A stretch of 64,000 nt of DNA from assembly GCF_019049675.1 (NCBI RefSeq), contig NZ_JAFMOW010000051.1, positions 34,844 through 98,843 of the forward strand. The letters are read 5' to 3'. The DNA comes from Rahnella bonaserana. GTDB taxonomy: Bacteria; Pseudomonadota; Gammaproteobacteria; Enterobacterales; Enterobacteriaceae. Below, piece after piece: positions 18,637 to 28,156 of this stretch (its first letter is position 1; each line of letters starts with the position of its first letter). A program made the position numbers and the translations under genes. Below the pieces are notes generated by a model. The model had not been told where the DNA came from, made no database searches, and saw only the letters and a program-made list of their open reading frames with translations.

Positions 18637-19188
18637 TCAGAACGGGATATCATCGTCAAAATCAACCGGCGGGAATTCTCCCCCCTGCGGTGCGGATTGC
18701 TGCGCCGGTGCCGTTTTGGTGGATTTTTTGACGCGCGTGGCTTTTGCTGGTTTCGGGTCAACTGCAGGCTCACCGGAATGAGACGGCGCATTTGCCGGTG
18801 CCAGTGAACCCGCTGCGTCACCCGACTGACGGTTGCCCTGTGCGCTGCCCAGCATCTGCATCGTGCCGTTTGCCTTGACCACAATTTCCGTGGTGTAACG
18901 GTCGATGCCCTGCGCGTCCTGCCATTTGCGGGCCTGCAACTGACCTTCGATGTAGACTTTTGCGCCCTTGGTCAGGTATTCACCGGCTATCTCAGCAAGC
19001 TTTCCGAACACGACCACACGGTGCCACTCGGTTCTTTCGCGCTGCTCGCCGGTGGCTTTGTCACGCCAGTTTTCGGACGTGGCCAGCGTCAGACTGGCGA
19101 CCGCGCCGCCGTTTGGCATGTAACGGATTTCCGGTGCCTGACCTAAATTACCCACGATGATGACTTTGTTAATTCCACGTTCTGCCAT
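18637..19188 (-). CDS. ssb: Plasmid single-stranded DNA-binding protein
   Basis: A 183-residue SSB. The OB-fold spans residues 5-110 ([60 protein letters not shown]). A disordered proline/lysine-rich linker follows, then the conserved acidic tip DDDIPF that recruits DNA-processing partners. Plasmid SSB coats the incoming strand during conjugation. Its upstream region (19189 on) is the likely single-strand-active promoter zone of the leading region. Confidence 0.95.
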   Translation of the reverse strand: MAERGINKVIIVGNLGQAPEIRYMPNGGAVASLTLATSENWRDKATGEQRERTEWHRVVVFGKLAEIAGEYLTKGAKVYIEGQLQARKWQDAQGIDRYTTEIVVKANGTMQMLGSAQGNRQSGDAAGSLAPANAPSHSGEPAVDPKPAKATRVKKSTKTAPAQQSAPQGGEFPPVDFDDDIPF

Positions 19189-20084
19189 GATGACTTTCCT
19201 TATCTTTCAGGGCTTTTAGCCCATATCTTCGGTAAGATTCGCTTTGTCGCGACCTTGACGTTTTGTGGTATCCGGCTGGATTTCTGGCTGGGTGTAACCA
19301 CATCTCCAGTAGAGTTCCTCCGCCGCAAGGGCGTAAAAAAACACCGACGAGGGCGAACGTCCGGGGCGAACACGAAAGTTTTCGGAGGTACGAGGAAAAG
19401 TTTTGGGGGCGTTTATTTACCCTGGACGGACGACAGCGGCTGTGTTTTGGTCAGCCCCGGCGAGAGGGGCTTAACTGGAGAGACGGCACCATAGATGGAC
19501 GTAGCGGATACCACCGCAACGACGACGAGCGGCAGCGAATCGCCGTTGCCCGACAGCGGCCTGCTGCTTTACCGCAGGCCAGTGAAGCGGCGCGGCCGTT
19601 GGCCGCTGTAAGCGTGGTTTTGCGTCAGGATGGAAGCCCGAAGGGCAGAGACAGGCAGCCTGGCTCTGTTCACGACAGCCGTGCCGAAGGTGACGCCCTG
19701 CCCCTGATTTTCCGAAACTGCAATTTACTTATATATGTATATGAATGAAACTCTGTTCAAAAAGAACCAACCTCAGCAATGCCTATCGCGCCGTTTACTG
19801 TTATTCACTAAGAATCCTCATGCATTATTTGAACGCATTTTATTCTCTCAGCAAAACACCACAGAGAACTTAAAAAATGTTAAATAGTAAATATGAAGTG
19901 TGAATTATAAATTATGAAGTGCTACGTAATACAGAAAGCTATACTTTTAATCATAAATAATAATTATGAAATAGTAAGTATTATCATTCATTAACACGTT
20001 TACCATGGTCATGAGCTCTACCTCACGCGCACGCCCAAGTCCCCCGCCATAGAATCAACCCGACACCACGCATTAATCACATGC

Positions 20085-20119
20085 ATGAATTATGAATTGT
20101 GAATTGTGAATTGTGAATT
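20085..20119. repeat. Five tandem 7-bp units (RTGAATT)
   Basis: Five head-to-tail units, two ATGAATT then three GTGAATT. They belong to the same AT-rich repeat zone as the 20249 array and lie about 740 bp from the RHH partition gene. A partition-protein binding array is a possible role. Confidence 0.75.
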
Positions 20120-20248
20120 CATAAATAACACTTTTGAACTTTTAATACCTCTCTATCAGCATGATTGCATAGACACTCGACTTCGCAATGTCTCCCATGC
20201 TGTTCTCTATGGATAAGTATCCTTTCAAGCTAATGGTAAATGTCACTG

Positions 20249-20315
20249 AGGAGTTAGGAGTTAGGAGTTAGGAGTTAGGAGTTAGGAGTTAGGAGTTAGG
20301 AGTTAGGAGTTAGGA
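20249..20315. repeat. Tandem array of 7-bp unit AGGAGTT, 9.6 copies
   Basis: Nine exact copies of AGGAGTT plus AGGA. The exactness suggests recent expansion by slippage. The units are spaced at 7 bp, not a helical turn, and so resemble a simple VNTR more than a protein-binding iteron set, but 7- to 8-bp arrays are also known as RHH partition sites. Confidence 0.9.
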
Positions 20316-20856
20316 AGTATGATGTAATAATTCATATTGCATAGGTATGAATTGTTGATAGTGTATAAACAATAAAAAATTGGTGAAGTAACAACTAATA
20401 CTTCACACTTATGTGTTGTGACATACGCCCTGAGTAAATCATACAAAGACGGGCATGCCTTCAACGTTTTTCGGAGAAGTGCAGTAATCGATAGGATGTT
20501 TCACTTATGAAGTGTGAGGTGTGAGGTATGAAATATCATTTATTCAGTAATGTAGTTTGTTATGCCTTAACTTAAAAATCACATCTCACATTTCATACTT
20601 GGTATTTCACAAATAATCTAAGCCATAGGAGGACAGTGTTAAGTGTGATTTATTACTTGATATTTATTACCTAATAATGATTAAACCCACTCAGAAATGA
20701 ATCCGATACCTTGGATTTAGAGTGTTCTTGAAACGTTGGGCTCAATGGGAGACGTTGGAAAGGAGAGAAGGCAGTAAGGAACACGGTGGCTAAGGAAATG
20801 TTTGAGATTATTCAAAACGGCATTGGTAGCCGCTTGGTTACCAATGCTGCTTGGTA

Positions 20857-21135
20857 TCAAACCTTTTTAAGGTAAGTATCCAGGGCATCACGAATGATTG
20901 CACTTACGCTTTTCGGGCTAATACCATTACGCTTATTATGCAGAGCAAGATCTTCAATCTCTCGCAGCGTGTTCTGAGGTAAAGAGATAGTTGTCCTAGT
21001 CAGAATTTCCTGAGCAGGTTCAGCAACAACTTTTTCGTCACCATAAGGTCGGTCGGCCAGTCTGTTAGCCAGAGCGTCAGCTTCAGCTTCTGTTACGACT
21101 CGGCGATTTGAAAATGCGGGTTTTTTTAAGGCCAT
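20857..21135 (-). CDS. parB: Ribbon-helix-helix partition protein (ParG/ParB-like)
   Basis: A 92-residue protein with a basic disordered N-terminus (KKPAFSNRRVVTEAEADALA) and a C-terminal ribbon-helix-helix: RTTISLPQNTLREIEDLALH then SVSAIIRDALDTYL. This is the layout of centromere-binding partners of small ParA proteins (ParG, StbC types). Its start overlaps the parA stop (TAATG), so the two are co-translated. It probably binds direct repeats near the operon, for which the flanking AT-rich repeat zones are candidates. The symbol follows IncR plasmid usage. Confidence 0.82.
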   Translation of the reverse strand: MALKKPAFSNRRVVTEAEADALANRLADRPYGDEKVVAEPAQEILTRTTISLPQNTLREIEDLALHNKRNGISPKSVSAIIRDALDTYLKKV

Positions 21136-21770
21136 TAAAATACCTCATTCAGCAATGCCAGAACTTCTGCCTTGGCTTTTTCGTTAGATGTCTCGAGTAC
21201 AGATTTACCTTCTGACATAACATCACGGTAAACCTTCCGGTAACATGCTGTGGCGGCTAAGGGAATGAGCCCTTCAAACTCACGCACATACTCCAGAAAC
21301 TCATGTCGTTCGTTACCCTGCAACAGCGGGTTAGTCGTTGCCATACTTTGATAACAGTAGGCCTTAAGCTCAGGATTCAAATCGCGCATACTTTCCAGCT
21401 GCTGCTGAAGTTCAACCATAGTATCCAGGTCTAACTGTGAACACTGGTGAGGCGCGATAATCTGATGAGCAACGGTACCCCCCGTGATCAACTCCCGGCT
21501 ATTGCGTCCCGCAACGTCCACGATGACATGAGCAAATTTTTCATCCAGGCTTCTCAGCGTTTGGGAAATGTTGTCTCGTTTTTCAATCAGGGTGATGGAT
21601 GGAGTGATGCCTGAGGCTTCGCGCTCTGCATACCATCTGGAAGCGGAACGCTGAACATCTGCATCGACGAGACAAACGTCGTCTCCACGAAGAGCCAGAC
21701 CAACCGCCAGATTGATGGCCGTTGTTGTTTTTGCAGCACCGCCTTTATTGCATCCAATAATCGTGATCAT
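21135..21770 (-). CDS. parA: ParA-family partition ATPase (type Ib)
   Basis: A small ParA of 211 residues without an N-terminal HTH. The deviant Walker A NKGGAAKTTT is at residues 8-17, the switch I region VDADVQRSAS about 36-45, and the Walker B-like VIVDVAGR about 86-93. It drives segregation of the plasmid by moving the DNA-bound partner along the nucleoid. Its sequence and the neighbours umuDC and repB match the IncR backbone. No HTH means that transcriptional autoregulation would be by the RHH partner. Confidence 0.92.
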   Translation of the reverse strand: MITIIGCNKGGAAKTTTAINLAVGLALRGDDVCLVDADVQRSASRWYAEREASGITPSITLIEKRDNISQTLRSLDEKFAHVIVDVAGRNSRELITGGTVAHQIIAPHQCSQLDLDTMVELQQQLESMRDLNPELKAYCYQSMATTNPLLQGNERHEFLEYVREFEGLIPLAATACYRKVYRDVMSEGKSVLETSNEKAKAEVLALLNEVF

Positions 21771-22319
21771 TTGTCACCTGTGATATCGAAAGTAGCATTT
21801 CCTAAATGATAACTCATAAAATATATATGTGAAGTATTATCGAGTAATTATTATGTATGAAGTAATACTTATTCATATGACTTTTTTCTTCAATAAACAA
21901 TAGTTACGGCGTAACTTCGCAAGTGAATAAATTTTATCCTTTTTAAACATAAAGTTAACTATAAAGCAATTGCCGACCTGAGCCCTAACCGCATACTTTG
22001 GGCTTAGAGTAAATTAAGTCGAACCGCGAGATTCTAACCAGAACATTGCCGGCAGAGAGTACGTCCAGGCATCAAGTTCTACATCTCATCAACAAGAACC
22101 CTCCGTATGCATGCGTAAGAAATACCACTTTAATTTAATCCCCCATGACTGCATCAGTGAGAAAAAGCTCCGTCATATTCCAGAAATATTTAAAGTAAGA
22201 CAGAGGGTGCGTTGGGAACTGGAGGAATAGGGGGGCACAATTTTTGTTTCCTTGCTGATCAGGCGCCTAAGACTTTTCTAAGCATCAGCCCTTCACAAGC
22301 TAAAGAACCCATGATTATA
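21771..22319. other. Non-coding spacer upstream of parA and umuD
   Basis: About 550 bp without a convincing gene. The first 130 bp next to parA are AT-rich with TGAAGTATTA and ATGAAGTAATAC variants like those downstream of the par genes, so they are candidate operator or centromere repeats. The remainder shows nothing I recognise until the LexA box. Confidence 0.55.
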
Positions 22320-22335
22320 CTGTATACATAAACAG
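22320..22335 (+). promoter_or_regulatory. LexA (SOS) box upstream of umuD
   Basis: CTGTATACATAAACAG matches the 16-bp LexA consensus CTGT-N8-ACAG (with AACAG at the right half). It ends 19 bp before the umuD ATG, a position that overlaps the expected promoter. It indicates SOS control of umuDC. Confidence 0.92.
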
Positions 22336-22354
22336 TATTTAGTGAGTGTCAATC

Positions 22355-22777
22355 ATGAATGTCTTTTACCCAACACCTGAGCCTTTGAAGCTGCTGACCC
22401 CTTTCTTTCAAGATAAAGTTCAGGCTGGTTTTCCCTCGCCGGCGCAGGATTATATTGAGAAGGGCATTGACTTAAACGAGCTCTGTATAAATCATCCAGC
22501 CGCCACTTACTTTGTGATGGCCACAGGGATGAGTATGGTAGATGCGGGCATTTACGAAGGTTCGATGCTTGTTGTGGACAGGAGCCTGCAGGCAAAGCAC
22601 GGCGATATCATCATTGCTTCACTTGCAGGTGAATACACTGTTAAGCGCCTCTGCTTACACCCGGTTGTTCAGCTGGTGCCAATGAATCCGGACTTCCCTC
22701 CCATTGTGTTGCATGACGGCGGAGATGAACTGGAAGTGTTTGGCGTGGTGACTTTCAGCATCAACGGATTTCAGTAA
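22355..22777 (+). CDS. umuD: UmuD, SOS mutagenesis protein (self-cleaving)
   Basis: A 140-residue UmuD. Choosing ATG 22355 puts the RecA-stimulated cleavage bond at Ala24-Gly25, the catalytic serine at Ser60 (TGMSM) and the lysine at Lys97 (TVKRL), exactly the numbering of the chromosomal enterobacterial protein, so the upstream GTG at 22346 is rejected. Cleaved UmuD' joins UmuC to make DNA polymerase V. Cleavage at Ala-Gly instead of Cys-Gly is common in LexA-type peptidases. Its stop overlaps the umuC start (TAATG). Confidence 0.96.
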   Translation: MNVFYPTPEPLKLLTPFFQDKVQAGFPSPAQDYIEKGIDLNELCINHPAATYFVMATGMSMVDAGIYEGSMLVVDRSLQAKHGDIIIASLAGEYTVKRLCLHPVVQLVPMNPDFPPIVLHDGGDELEVFGVVTFSINGFQ

Positions 22778-24042
22778 TGTTCGCCCTGGCTGATGTGAAC
22801 AGTTTTTATGCAAGCTGTGAAACTGTTTTCAGGCCTGACCTGAAGGGAAGGCCTGTCGTGGTTTTAAGTAACAACGATGGTTGCGTAATCGCACGCAGCG
22901 CCGAAGCAAAAAAACTCGGTATAAAGATGGGCGATCCGTTCTTCAAAATGCGGGCGCTTTTCGAGCAGCATAAGATCGTGACATTCAGCAGTAACTACGC
23001 GCTCTATGCAGATATGAGCACACGGGTAATGACGGTGTTAGAGGAGATGTCTCCGGCTGTAGAAATATACAGCATTGATGAGGCATTCATGAATTTGCAG
23101 GGAGTCAGTAACTGCAAGGATCTGGAGGAGTTCGGAAGGGAAGTGCGAGCCAAAGTTCTCCAGTGGACCGGACTCACTGTAGGTGTCGGCATTGCACCCA
23201 CCAAAACTTTAGCAAAATTAGCCAATTACAGCGCAAAAAAATGGACAAAGACGGGTGGCGTTGTTGACCTTTCGCTGACGGCACGTCAACGAAAACTGAT
23301 GGCACTCGTTGAAGTCGGGGAAGTCTGGGGTGTCGGACGCAGGATTTCGAAAAAGTTAAATGATATGGGGATTAAAACTGCCCTGCAGCTTGCAGATACC
23401 CCAACTCCTCTGATCCGCAAGCACTTCAACATTGTGCTTGAACGTACGGTAAGGGAGCTCCGTGGAGAACCGTGTTTAGAACTGGAAGAGTTCGCACCGA
23501 CCAAACAACAAATCGTTTGCTCAAGGTCATTCGGTGATCGCGTATCAGAATACGATCTGATGCGCGAAGCGATATGTAGTCATGCCGTGCGGGCTGCAGA
23601 GAAACTCCGGGGTGAGCATCAATACTGCCGGCATATCTCTGCATTCATCAAAACAAGTCCATTTGCTGTGAATGAAGTCTATTACGGTAAAACGGCGGGA
23701 ACCAAGCTTCAGATACCTACTCAGGACACCAGGGATATCGTGGCTGCGGCAACTAAATGTCTGGATGCAATCTGGCAAGATGGCCATCGCTTTCAGAAAT
23801 GCGGCGTGATGCTGGGGGATTTTTACAGCCAGGGTGTCGCCCAGTTGGGTCTTTTCGACGAGTACCAGCCGCGCTCAAATAGTGAGCAGCTCATGGCGGT
23901 TCTCGATGAAATCAATCATAGCGGGAAAGGGCGGGTGTGGTTCGCTGGCCAGGGCGTGCAAAAATCCTGGGAAATGAAGCGTCAGATGCTCTCTCCCGCA
24001 TATACAACACGCTTCAGTGAACTCATGCGCGTCAAACTTTAA
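22777..24042 (+). CDS. umuC: UmuC, catalytic subunit of DNA polymerase V
   Basis: A 421-residue Y-family polymerase. Visible motifs are [14 protein letters not shown] at the N-terminus with the first catalytic Asp, [15 protein letters not shown], and [12 protein letters not shown] with the catalytic DE pair near residues 100-105. They are followed by the helix-hairpin-helix region ([15 protein letters not shown]) and the little-finger domain. It performs error-prone translesion synthesis with UmuD'. Full length compared with the 422-residue chromosomal protein. Its 3' end overlaps the convergent SRAP gene by 4 bp. Confidence 0.97.
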   Translation: MFALADVNSFYASCETVFRPDLKGRPVVVLSNNDGCVIARSAEAKKLGIKMGDPFFKMRALFEQHKIVTFSSNYALYADMSTRVMTVLEEMSPAVEIYSIDEAFMNLQGVSNCKDLEEFGREVRAKVLQWTGLTVGVGIAPTKTLAKLANYSAKKWTKTGGVVDLSLTARQRKLMALVEVGEVWGVGRRISKKLNDMGIKTALQLADTPTPLIRKHFNIVLERTVRELRGEPCLELEEFAPTKQQIVCSRSFGDRVSEYDLMREAICSHAVRAAEKLRGEHQYCRHISAFIKTSPFAVNEVYYGKTAGTKLQIPTQDTRDIVAAATKCLDAIWQDGHRFQKCGVMLGDFYSQGVAQLGLFDEYQPRSNSEQLMAVLDEINHSGKGRVWFAGQGVQKSWEMKRQMLSPAYTTRFSELMRVKL

Positions 24043-24776
24043 ATTATTGGATCCCCAATAGGCTCGATTAGCTCGAAACCATTATTTCGTATGCTACCAA
24101 CTTTTTTATTTACCGGATGCCATTGAAATTCAGAAGGGGGTTCCGATTGCATCTGCGCAATCTCAAGAGCGCGCTGCGGGGAAGTATCGCAGTCTAACCA
24201 TTCCAGTGCATCTGAGGGCTCTAATACCAGTGGCCGGCGGTCATGGATATCCAGTAGCCCTTCGTCGCTCGCAGCTGTGACGATCACAAAGCCATCATCT
24301 TCCGGGACCTCTAAGGCATCAGGGTGAAAACGGCTTATCGCAGCAAAAAATAAGGGAGAATGTGATTTATGGTAGATGAAGTATGGCTGCTTAATTTTCG
24401 GATCAACAGGGTCTTTTTTCCATTCATACCAGCCATCGGCCATCACTAACGCACGGCCATGTTCGAACAGGGGTCTGAACATCCTGCTCGTTGCCACTGT
24501 CTCTATACTCGCGTTAATCATCGGTGGTCGCTTTGATTCTTTTGCCCAGGCGGGCTGATAGCCCCATTTAACAGGATCGAGAAAGATTTTATCATCGCGG
24601 TGATTGAGTATGAGCACGCGCGTCCCGGGAGCGACGTTATAACGGCCAATAGGGATGTCATCGATGCCGCCTGCGAATTCTCTGTCAGGGGAAAGCACAT
24701 CGATATATATAGACGGTACACATGCTGAGAGGATTTCAAATAGCGGCACTGCTAAGCGCCCAAAATAGTTGATCAA
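24039..24776 (-). CDS. SRAP (YedK/HMCES-like) protein without the catalytic Cys2
   Basis: A 245-residue SOS-response-associated peptidase-fold protein, recognisable by [45 protein letters not shown] and IHDRRPLVL. The family normally begins MCGR, and Cys2 crosslinks covalently to abasic sites in single-stranded DNA. Here the only in-frame start is TTG 24776 and the peptide reads [11 protein letters not shown], so the expected Met-Cys is replaced by Tyr-Phe. The Glu of WYEW and the active-site His are kept. The protein may still bind DNA or may be a decaying copy. It lies convergent with the umuDC mutagenesis pair, a fitting neighbour. Confidence 0.85.
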   Translation of the reverse strand: MINYFGRLAVPLFEILSACVPSIYIDVLSPDREFAGGIDDIPIGRYNVAPGTRVLILNHRDDKIFLDPVKWGYQPAWAKESKRPPMINASIETVATSRMFRPLFEHGRALVMADGWYEWKKDPVDPKIKQPYFIYHKSHSPLFFAAISRFHPDALEVPEDDGFVIVTAASDEGLLDIHDRRPLVLEPSDALEWLDCDTSPQRALEIAQMQSEPPSEFQWHPVNKKVGSIRNNGFELIEPIGDPII

Positions 24777-24913
24777 ACCGTTTTGAGGATAAGTGCCAGC
24801 ACACAGTGCCTAAGAGATCTCATAAGGAGTGTTTCACGAGTATCACAGCAGAAGTGACAGTGTCTCAAATCCCCCCTACAACAATCGCTTACCTACAACT
24901 AGGCATTTTACAC

Positions 24914-25300
24914 ATCCACTATGGAGAGCATTCTCTTTGAGTGGGCATATATCCACTATGGTAAGTAGCAACCACTACAGCGAGTGTTATCCACTAGAGT
25001 GAGTAAAAAACCACTGTAGTCAGTAACGACCACTATGATGAGTATTAACCACTACAGAGAGCAAATAGCGACAGATCGTCATAAGTTAGTGACCACTGAC
25101 TCAGCGGCTATATAGGATTGCGGGTTAGTGACTACTAGGGGGGTAATGTCGAAACAAGTAAATAACCACTACAGTGAGTAGATATTACTGACGACAGTGG
25201 TTAGCTGAATTTTATAATGCCCGGCTTGCTGTTTGCAGTGGATAGTCTGCTCACTACAGTGGTTGGCTTGCTTACCACAGTGGTTAAGGTAAAAGCCTGC
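24914..25300. repeat. Iteron field 1, downstream of repB
   Basis: At least seven direct copies of a motif close to AACCACTACAGTGAGT (near 24914, 24951, 24970, 24989, 25009, 25029, 25047, 25163), at about 19-22 bp steps for several of them. Four copies follow in the opposite orientation (ACAGTGGTTAG type, near 25194, 25237, 25255 and 25276). Such repeats are the RepB binding sites that control copy number by initiator titration or handcuffing. No gene occurs in 24777-25350 apart from this array. Confidence 0.88.
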
Positions 25301-25350
25301 TATCAACTTTCAGCAGACTTTCGGCTTCAGGGAATGACAGGGGAATGAAA

Positions 25351-26400
25351 CTATTTCTTCGCCTGGCGAAGCTGTTCAAGCAACTCAAGCTCTTCTTTGG
25401 TCAGCATAACCATCTCACGCGGCGCTGCCGAATCGCTATCCTTCTCAGCGGGGACATCAATGATATTTTCATCGTCCCGGACGTCATAGACATCGTCACC
25501 AATACCCGTAGGGATCTGAGCAGGCCTCAATTTTGGCCGCCTATAGTGGATACAGAAGTACACAGTTTTACCACGTTTGACCTCCGTATAATCGAGATAG
25601 CCGATAGCCTTAAGTTGTTCCATCGCCTTACGAACAGTTGCGTTCTGTGTGATTGCTCGTGATGTCAGATTAAGACGAGCACGCAGGCGGGACATGGAAA
25701 TCGGAGCGGGATCAGTCGGAAGACTTTCGATGAACGTATAGAGAGCCTGAGCAGACTCTTTGCGGGAGAGTTCATTGATGGCACGAAGCTGGAGAAGAAC
25801 TTTTTTATCGAACTGATAAAGTTCAAAAATCTTCGGATCTGCCTGCAGCTCTACGGCGTCCTTCTTCGGGCTGTATTTTGCTGACTGAACAAGGTGGGTA
25901 ACGTAATAGTCCCCCTCTTTGTTCGAAAAAGACAACGTGTTAGTTGCGATACGTTCAAGAGAGGCTTCCAGACGCGCCCTGAGCTTCGCTGAGGAGCGTG
26001 CTGAGGGAATGCCACATAATTTAGCGAACTCAACGAAAGGCAGGTATACAGAGTCTCCCAGGACCTTGTGCTTGGCAAAAGCATGGATGATCCCAACCCA
26101 GGTCTTGAAATCGTTGTCCATATCAAGCCGTGCACCGGTGATCTTAATGTTCTCATATCCTTCAGACTTCACAATCGACAGCTGCTTCAGCTCAGAAGTG
26201 ACATCCATTGAATTCATCTGACCCTTACGGCCGCGGGCAGTAGACTTCAAAGTAGGTACAAATAAGCCCAACCGCATCAATGCTACAGGCTGAACAGTGT
26301 TATTGCTGTTAGGAACCAGAGTAACAAGTTCACCCGTTCGCTTATCGGTTTCAGAGAAAGCTTTTGCTATCTCTATGTTTTTAGGCTCATTTTCAGACAT
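25351..26400 (-). CDS. repB: RepB family plasmid replication initiator (IncR type)
   Basis: A 349-residue Rep_3-superfamily initiator with two winged-helix domains: residues about 60-185 ([20 protein letters not shown], then [12 protein letters not shown]) and about 195-300 ([20 protein letters not shown], then [20 protein letters not shown]). An acidic tail follows. It binds the iterons on both sides of the gene and recruits host DnaA and DnaB. The composition and neighbours (umuDC, SRAP, parAB) match the IncR replicon. ATG 26400 has a gagag ribosome site, and an iteron-like sequence lies a little upstream (26450s), so the gene is probably autoregulated. Confidence 0.93.
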   Translation of the reverse strand: MSENEPKNIEIAKAFSETDKRTGELVTLVPNSNNTVQPVALMRLGLFVPTLKSTARGRKGQMNSMDVTSELKQLSIVKSEGYENIKITGARLDMDNDFKTWVGIIHAFAKHKVLGDSVYLPFVEFAKLCGIPSARSSAKLRARLEASLERIATNTLSFSNKEGDYYVTHLVQSAKYSPKKDAVELQADPKIFELYQFDKKVLLQLRAINELSRKESAQALYTFIESLPTDPAPISMSRLRARLNLTSRAITQNATVRKAMEQLKAIGYLDYTEVKRGKTVYFCIHYRRPKLRPAQIPTGIGDDVYDVRDDENIIDVPAEKDSDSAAPREMVMLTKEELELLEQLRQAKK

Positions 26401-26439
26401 TATCAGCTCTCACAAGGAATGTGGATAAGAGACTCGTAA

Positions 26440-27060
26440 TACACAATACAGTGGATACTAACACTCACTATAGCGGTTTTACCACAGGTCATAGTGGTTA
26501 GTTTGCTTTTCACAGTGGTTGTTTTACTGACTACAGCGGTTAACGATCTTAGTTTTTCCCAGATAGGACAAAGTCTGCAGAGGAGCGGGGATCTCTTTGG
26601 GTCTTATAGGTTCTATAAGGATCTTATTATTGGATCGAAGCAAAGGATAACTTTAAAAACAGAGCGTTAAGTTTGTCGATAAAGATCTAAGCAGTGATCA
26701 CAACCGAGAACCTACCCTTTGAATAAACTGTGAGCATAATTTTTACTACATCAATCACCTTAAGGATTAATTTTAAATTTCAGTGGCTTAAAAAATCATT
26801 TTGCAAGAACACTATCCACAGCTCGATTGCTAATTTACTCACTGTAGTGGTTTTGAACCACTCACCAGCGAAGTTAGAATACTGTCTATAGCGGTTTTTA
26901 TGCCCTTTACAGTGGTTAAATTACTTATCATAGTGGTTAGGAATGTGCCTTGAGGCCTTATAGAACGCGGCTTGCGAAGGTGCGGGGATCTCTTTTGATC
27001 TATTATATGATCTATATAGGATCTTATTATTGGATCTGAGCTGTGGAAAAGTGGATAACA
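26440..27060. other. Origin of replication region with iteron field 2 and a duplicated GATC-rich block
   Basis: Upstream of repB the ACAGTGGTTA-type iteron appears about nine times in two groups (near 26450-26545 and 26837-26940). Each group is followed by a very similar GATC-rich block, at 26586-26636 and 26983-27036, both starting CGGGGATCTC and ending GGATCTTATTATTGGATC. DnaA-box-like sequences occur at 26421 (TGTGGATAA), 26814 (TATCCACA) and 27050 (GTGGATAAC). Iterons, Dam sites, AT-rich stretches and DnaA boxes together make this the likely oriV. Confidence 0.85.
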
Positions 27061-27092
27061 TATGAATAAAGAGGAGCACTCACAGTGCTGAA

Positions 27093-27338
27093 TCAATTAG
27101 TTAAGTCCTTGTCGAGGCTGAGATCTGCAACCAAATTCTTCAGCCGCAGATTTTCCTCCTCCAGTTGCCGCATGTGTTTGAGTTCAGAAGGGGAGATTCC
27201 GCCGTATTTCTGATGCCACGTTCTCTACGTGGCATCAGAAAATGGCCTGCCAACGGCAGACATCCGGTACAGATGCCCAGCTCGGCTTGCTTTAGGGAAA
27301 AGACAATCTGTCTCTTCGGTGAATCGTGACTTTTTCAT
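27093..27338 (-). pseudogene. Remnant of an IS3-family OrfA
   Basis: The start is intact, with a strong ggaggtgg site then ATG at 27338 and MKKSRFTEE. Frame breaks follow, then the recognisable OrfA leucine-zipper tail WHQKYGGISPSELKHMRQL and EENLRLKNLVADLSLDK, ending at TGA 27093. The middle of the HTH is lost or scrambled, and there is no OrfB. The remnant marks the junction between the IncR replicon and the fimbrial island. Confidence 0.8.
27208..27240. repeat. Perfect 14-bp inverted repeat with 5-nt loop
   Basis: TTCTGATGCCACGT at 27208-27221 is followed by TCTCT and the exact reverse complement. It sits inside the OrfA remnant and partly replaces the missing OrfA middle, suggesting that a palindromic duplication accompanied the deletion. 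Confidence 0.9.
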
Positions 27339-27537
27339 CGGCACCACCTCCGTTCAGAGGAGTGTTTATCATGCCGGAATTCTGTTTCTGAATGGAGCAG
27401 GATTTTGGGTCCGGGGCACCGATTTATATACGGTGAAAAATGAAAATTCAACAAGCTGTGTCAGTTACATTTAGAAACCTTCATGCATACTCCGTGTACA
27501 AACGTAAGTTGTAAAGAATGGATACTAAGGTATAGCT

Positions 27538-28152
27538 ATGAAAGCAATTGTTATTGACGACCATCCAATGGCTCGTCTTGCTATTAAAATGTTGTTGGAA
27601 AACAGTGGGTTTAGTGTCATAAAGGAGTTGGAGGACGGTGAGTTTGCGATACTAACGGTAGAATCCACTAATCCTGATCTGGTGGTAATTGATATAGATA
27701 TTCCTATTGTAAATGGAATGGAAATACTTGAACGTCTAAGAAAGAGAGGCTATGAAGGCATTATCATTGTAGTGTCGTCCAAAAATGAACGGTTTTACAG
27801 CAGACGCAGTTCAGAAGCGGGGGCAAGTGGTTTTGTGAGTAAAAAAGAGGGTCTGAGCAACCTTATGGGTGCCGTCACTGCTGCACAAAATGGCTACAGC
27901 TATTTCCCGTTATTTTTAGGACAATATATTGGGAAAAGGTCGTCAGATGAGGAAAGGCTAGACTCGTTGTCGCTCCAGGAATTCAACGTTTTACTTTATA
28001 TTCTCCAGGGTGTAGATAACAATAAAATTGCGGATAAAATGAAACTCAGTAATAAAACAGTTAGCACCTATAAGAAAAGACTATTAGAAAAGTTAGACTG
28101 TAATTCACTTATAGAGCTCTTTGCATTCTCTAAAGATAATAATATAGGGTAG
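27538..28152 (+). CDS. LuxR/NarL-type response regulator (EvgA/BvgA-like), first of two
   Basis: A 204-residue response regulator. The receiver domain (residues 1-120) has the acidic pair in VIDDHP, phospho-acceptor Asp52 in VVIDIDIP and the conserved SSK. The LuxR-type HTH is at about 140-200 (LSLQEFNVLLYILQGVDNNK, then SNKTVSTYKKRLLEKL). It is 4 bp upstream of the hybrid kinase at 28157 and is surely its partner. EvgA/BvgA-type regulators control acid resistance, drug efflux or adhesins. Here the nearest target is the fimbrial operon starting at 31948. The gene is AT-rich compared with the fimbrial genes. Confidence 0.92.
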   Translation: MKAIVIDDHPMARLAIKMLLENSGFSVIKELEDGEFAILTVESTNPDLVVIDIDIPIVNGMEILERLRKRGYEGIIIVVSSKNERFYSRRSSEAGASGFVSKKEGLSNLMGAVTAAQNGYSYFPLFLGQYIGKRSSDEERLDSLSLQEFNVLLYILQGVDNNKIADKMKLSNKTVSTYKKRLLEKLDCNSLIELFAFSKDNNIG

Positions 28153-28156
28153 ATCG

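Larger units (their letters stand above)
19189..20856. other. Non-coding leading-region upstream and repeat-rich spacer
   Basis: No convincing gene was seen. The first part (19189-19730) is GC-rich with several possible stem-loops and lies upstream of ssb, where F plasmids carry single-strand initiation/promoter elements of the Frpo type; the homology is positional only. The rest (19740-20856) is very AT-rich and full of variants of TGAAGTGTGA and TGAATT short repeats. It leads to the par genes at 20857. It may contain the partition centromere. Confidence 0.6.

Noticed and set aside
19255..19748. Open frames upstream of ssb
   Set aside because: Low-complexity arginine/glycine-rich reading, no ribosome site; better seen as leading-region non-coding structure.
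20085..20315. Short tandem repeats considered as a CRISPR array
   Set aside because: The units are 7 bp with no spacers, and no cas genes are present.
26839..27096. 85-codon frame in the origin
   Set aside because: It runs through the iterons and GATC block, so its sequence is explained by the origin.
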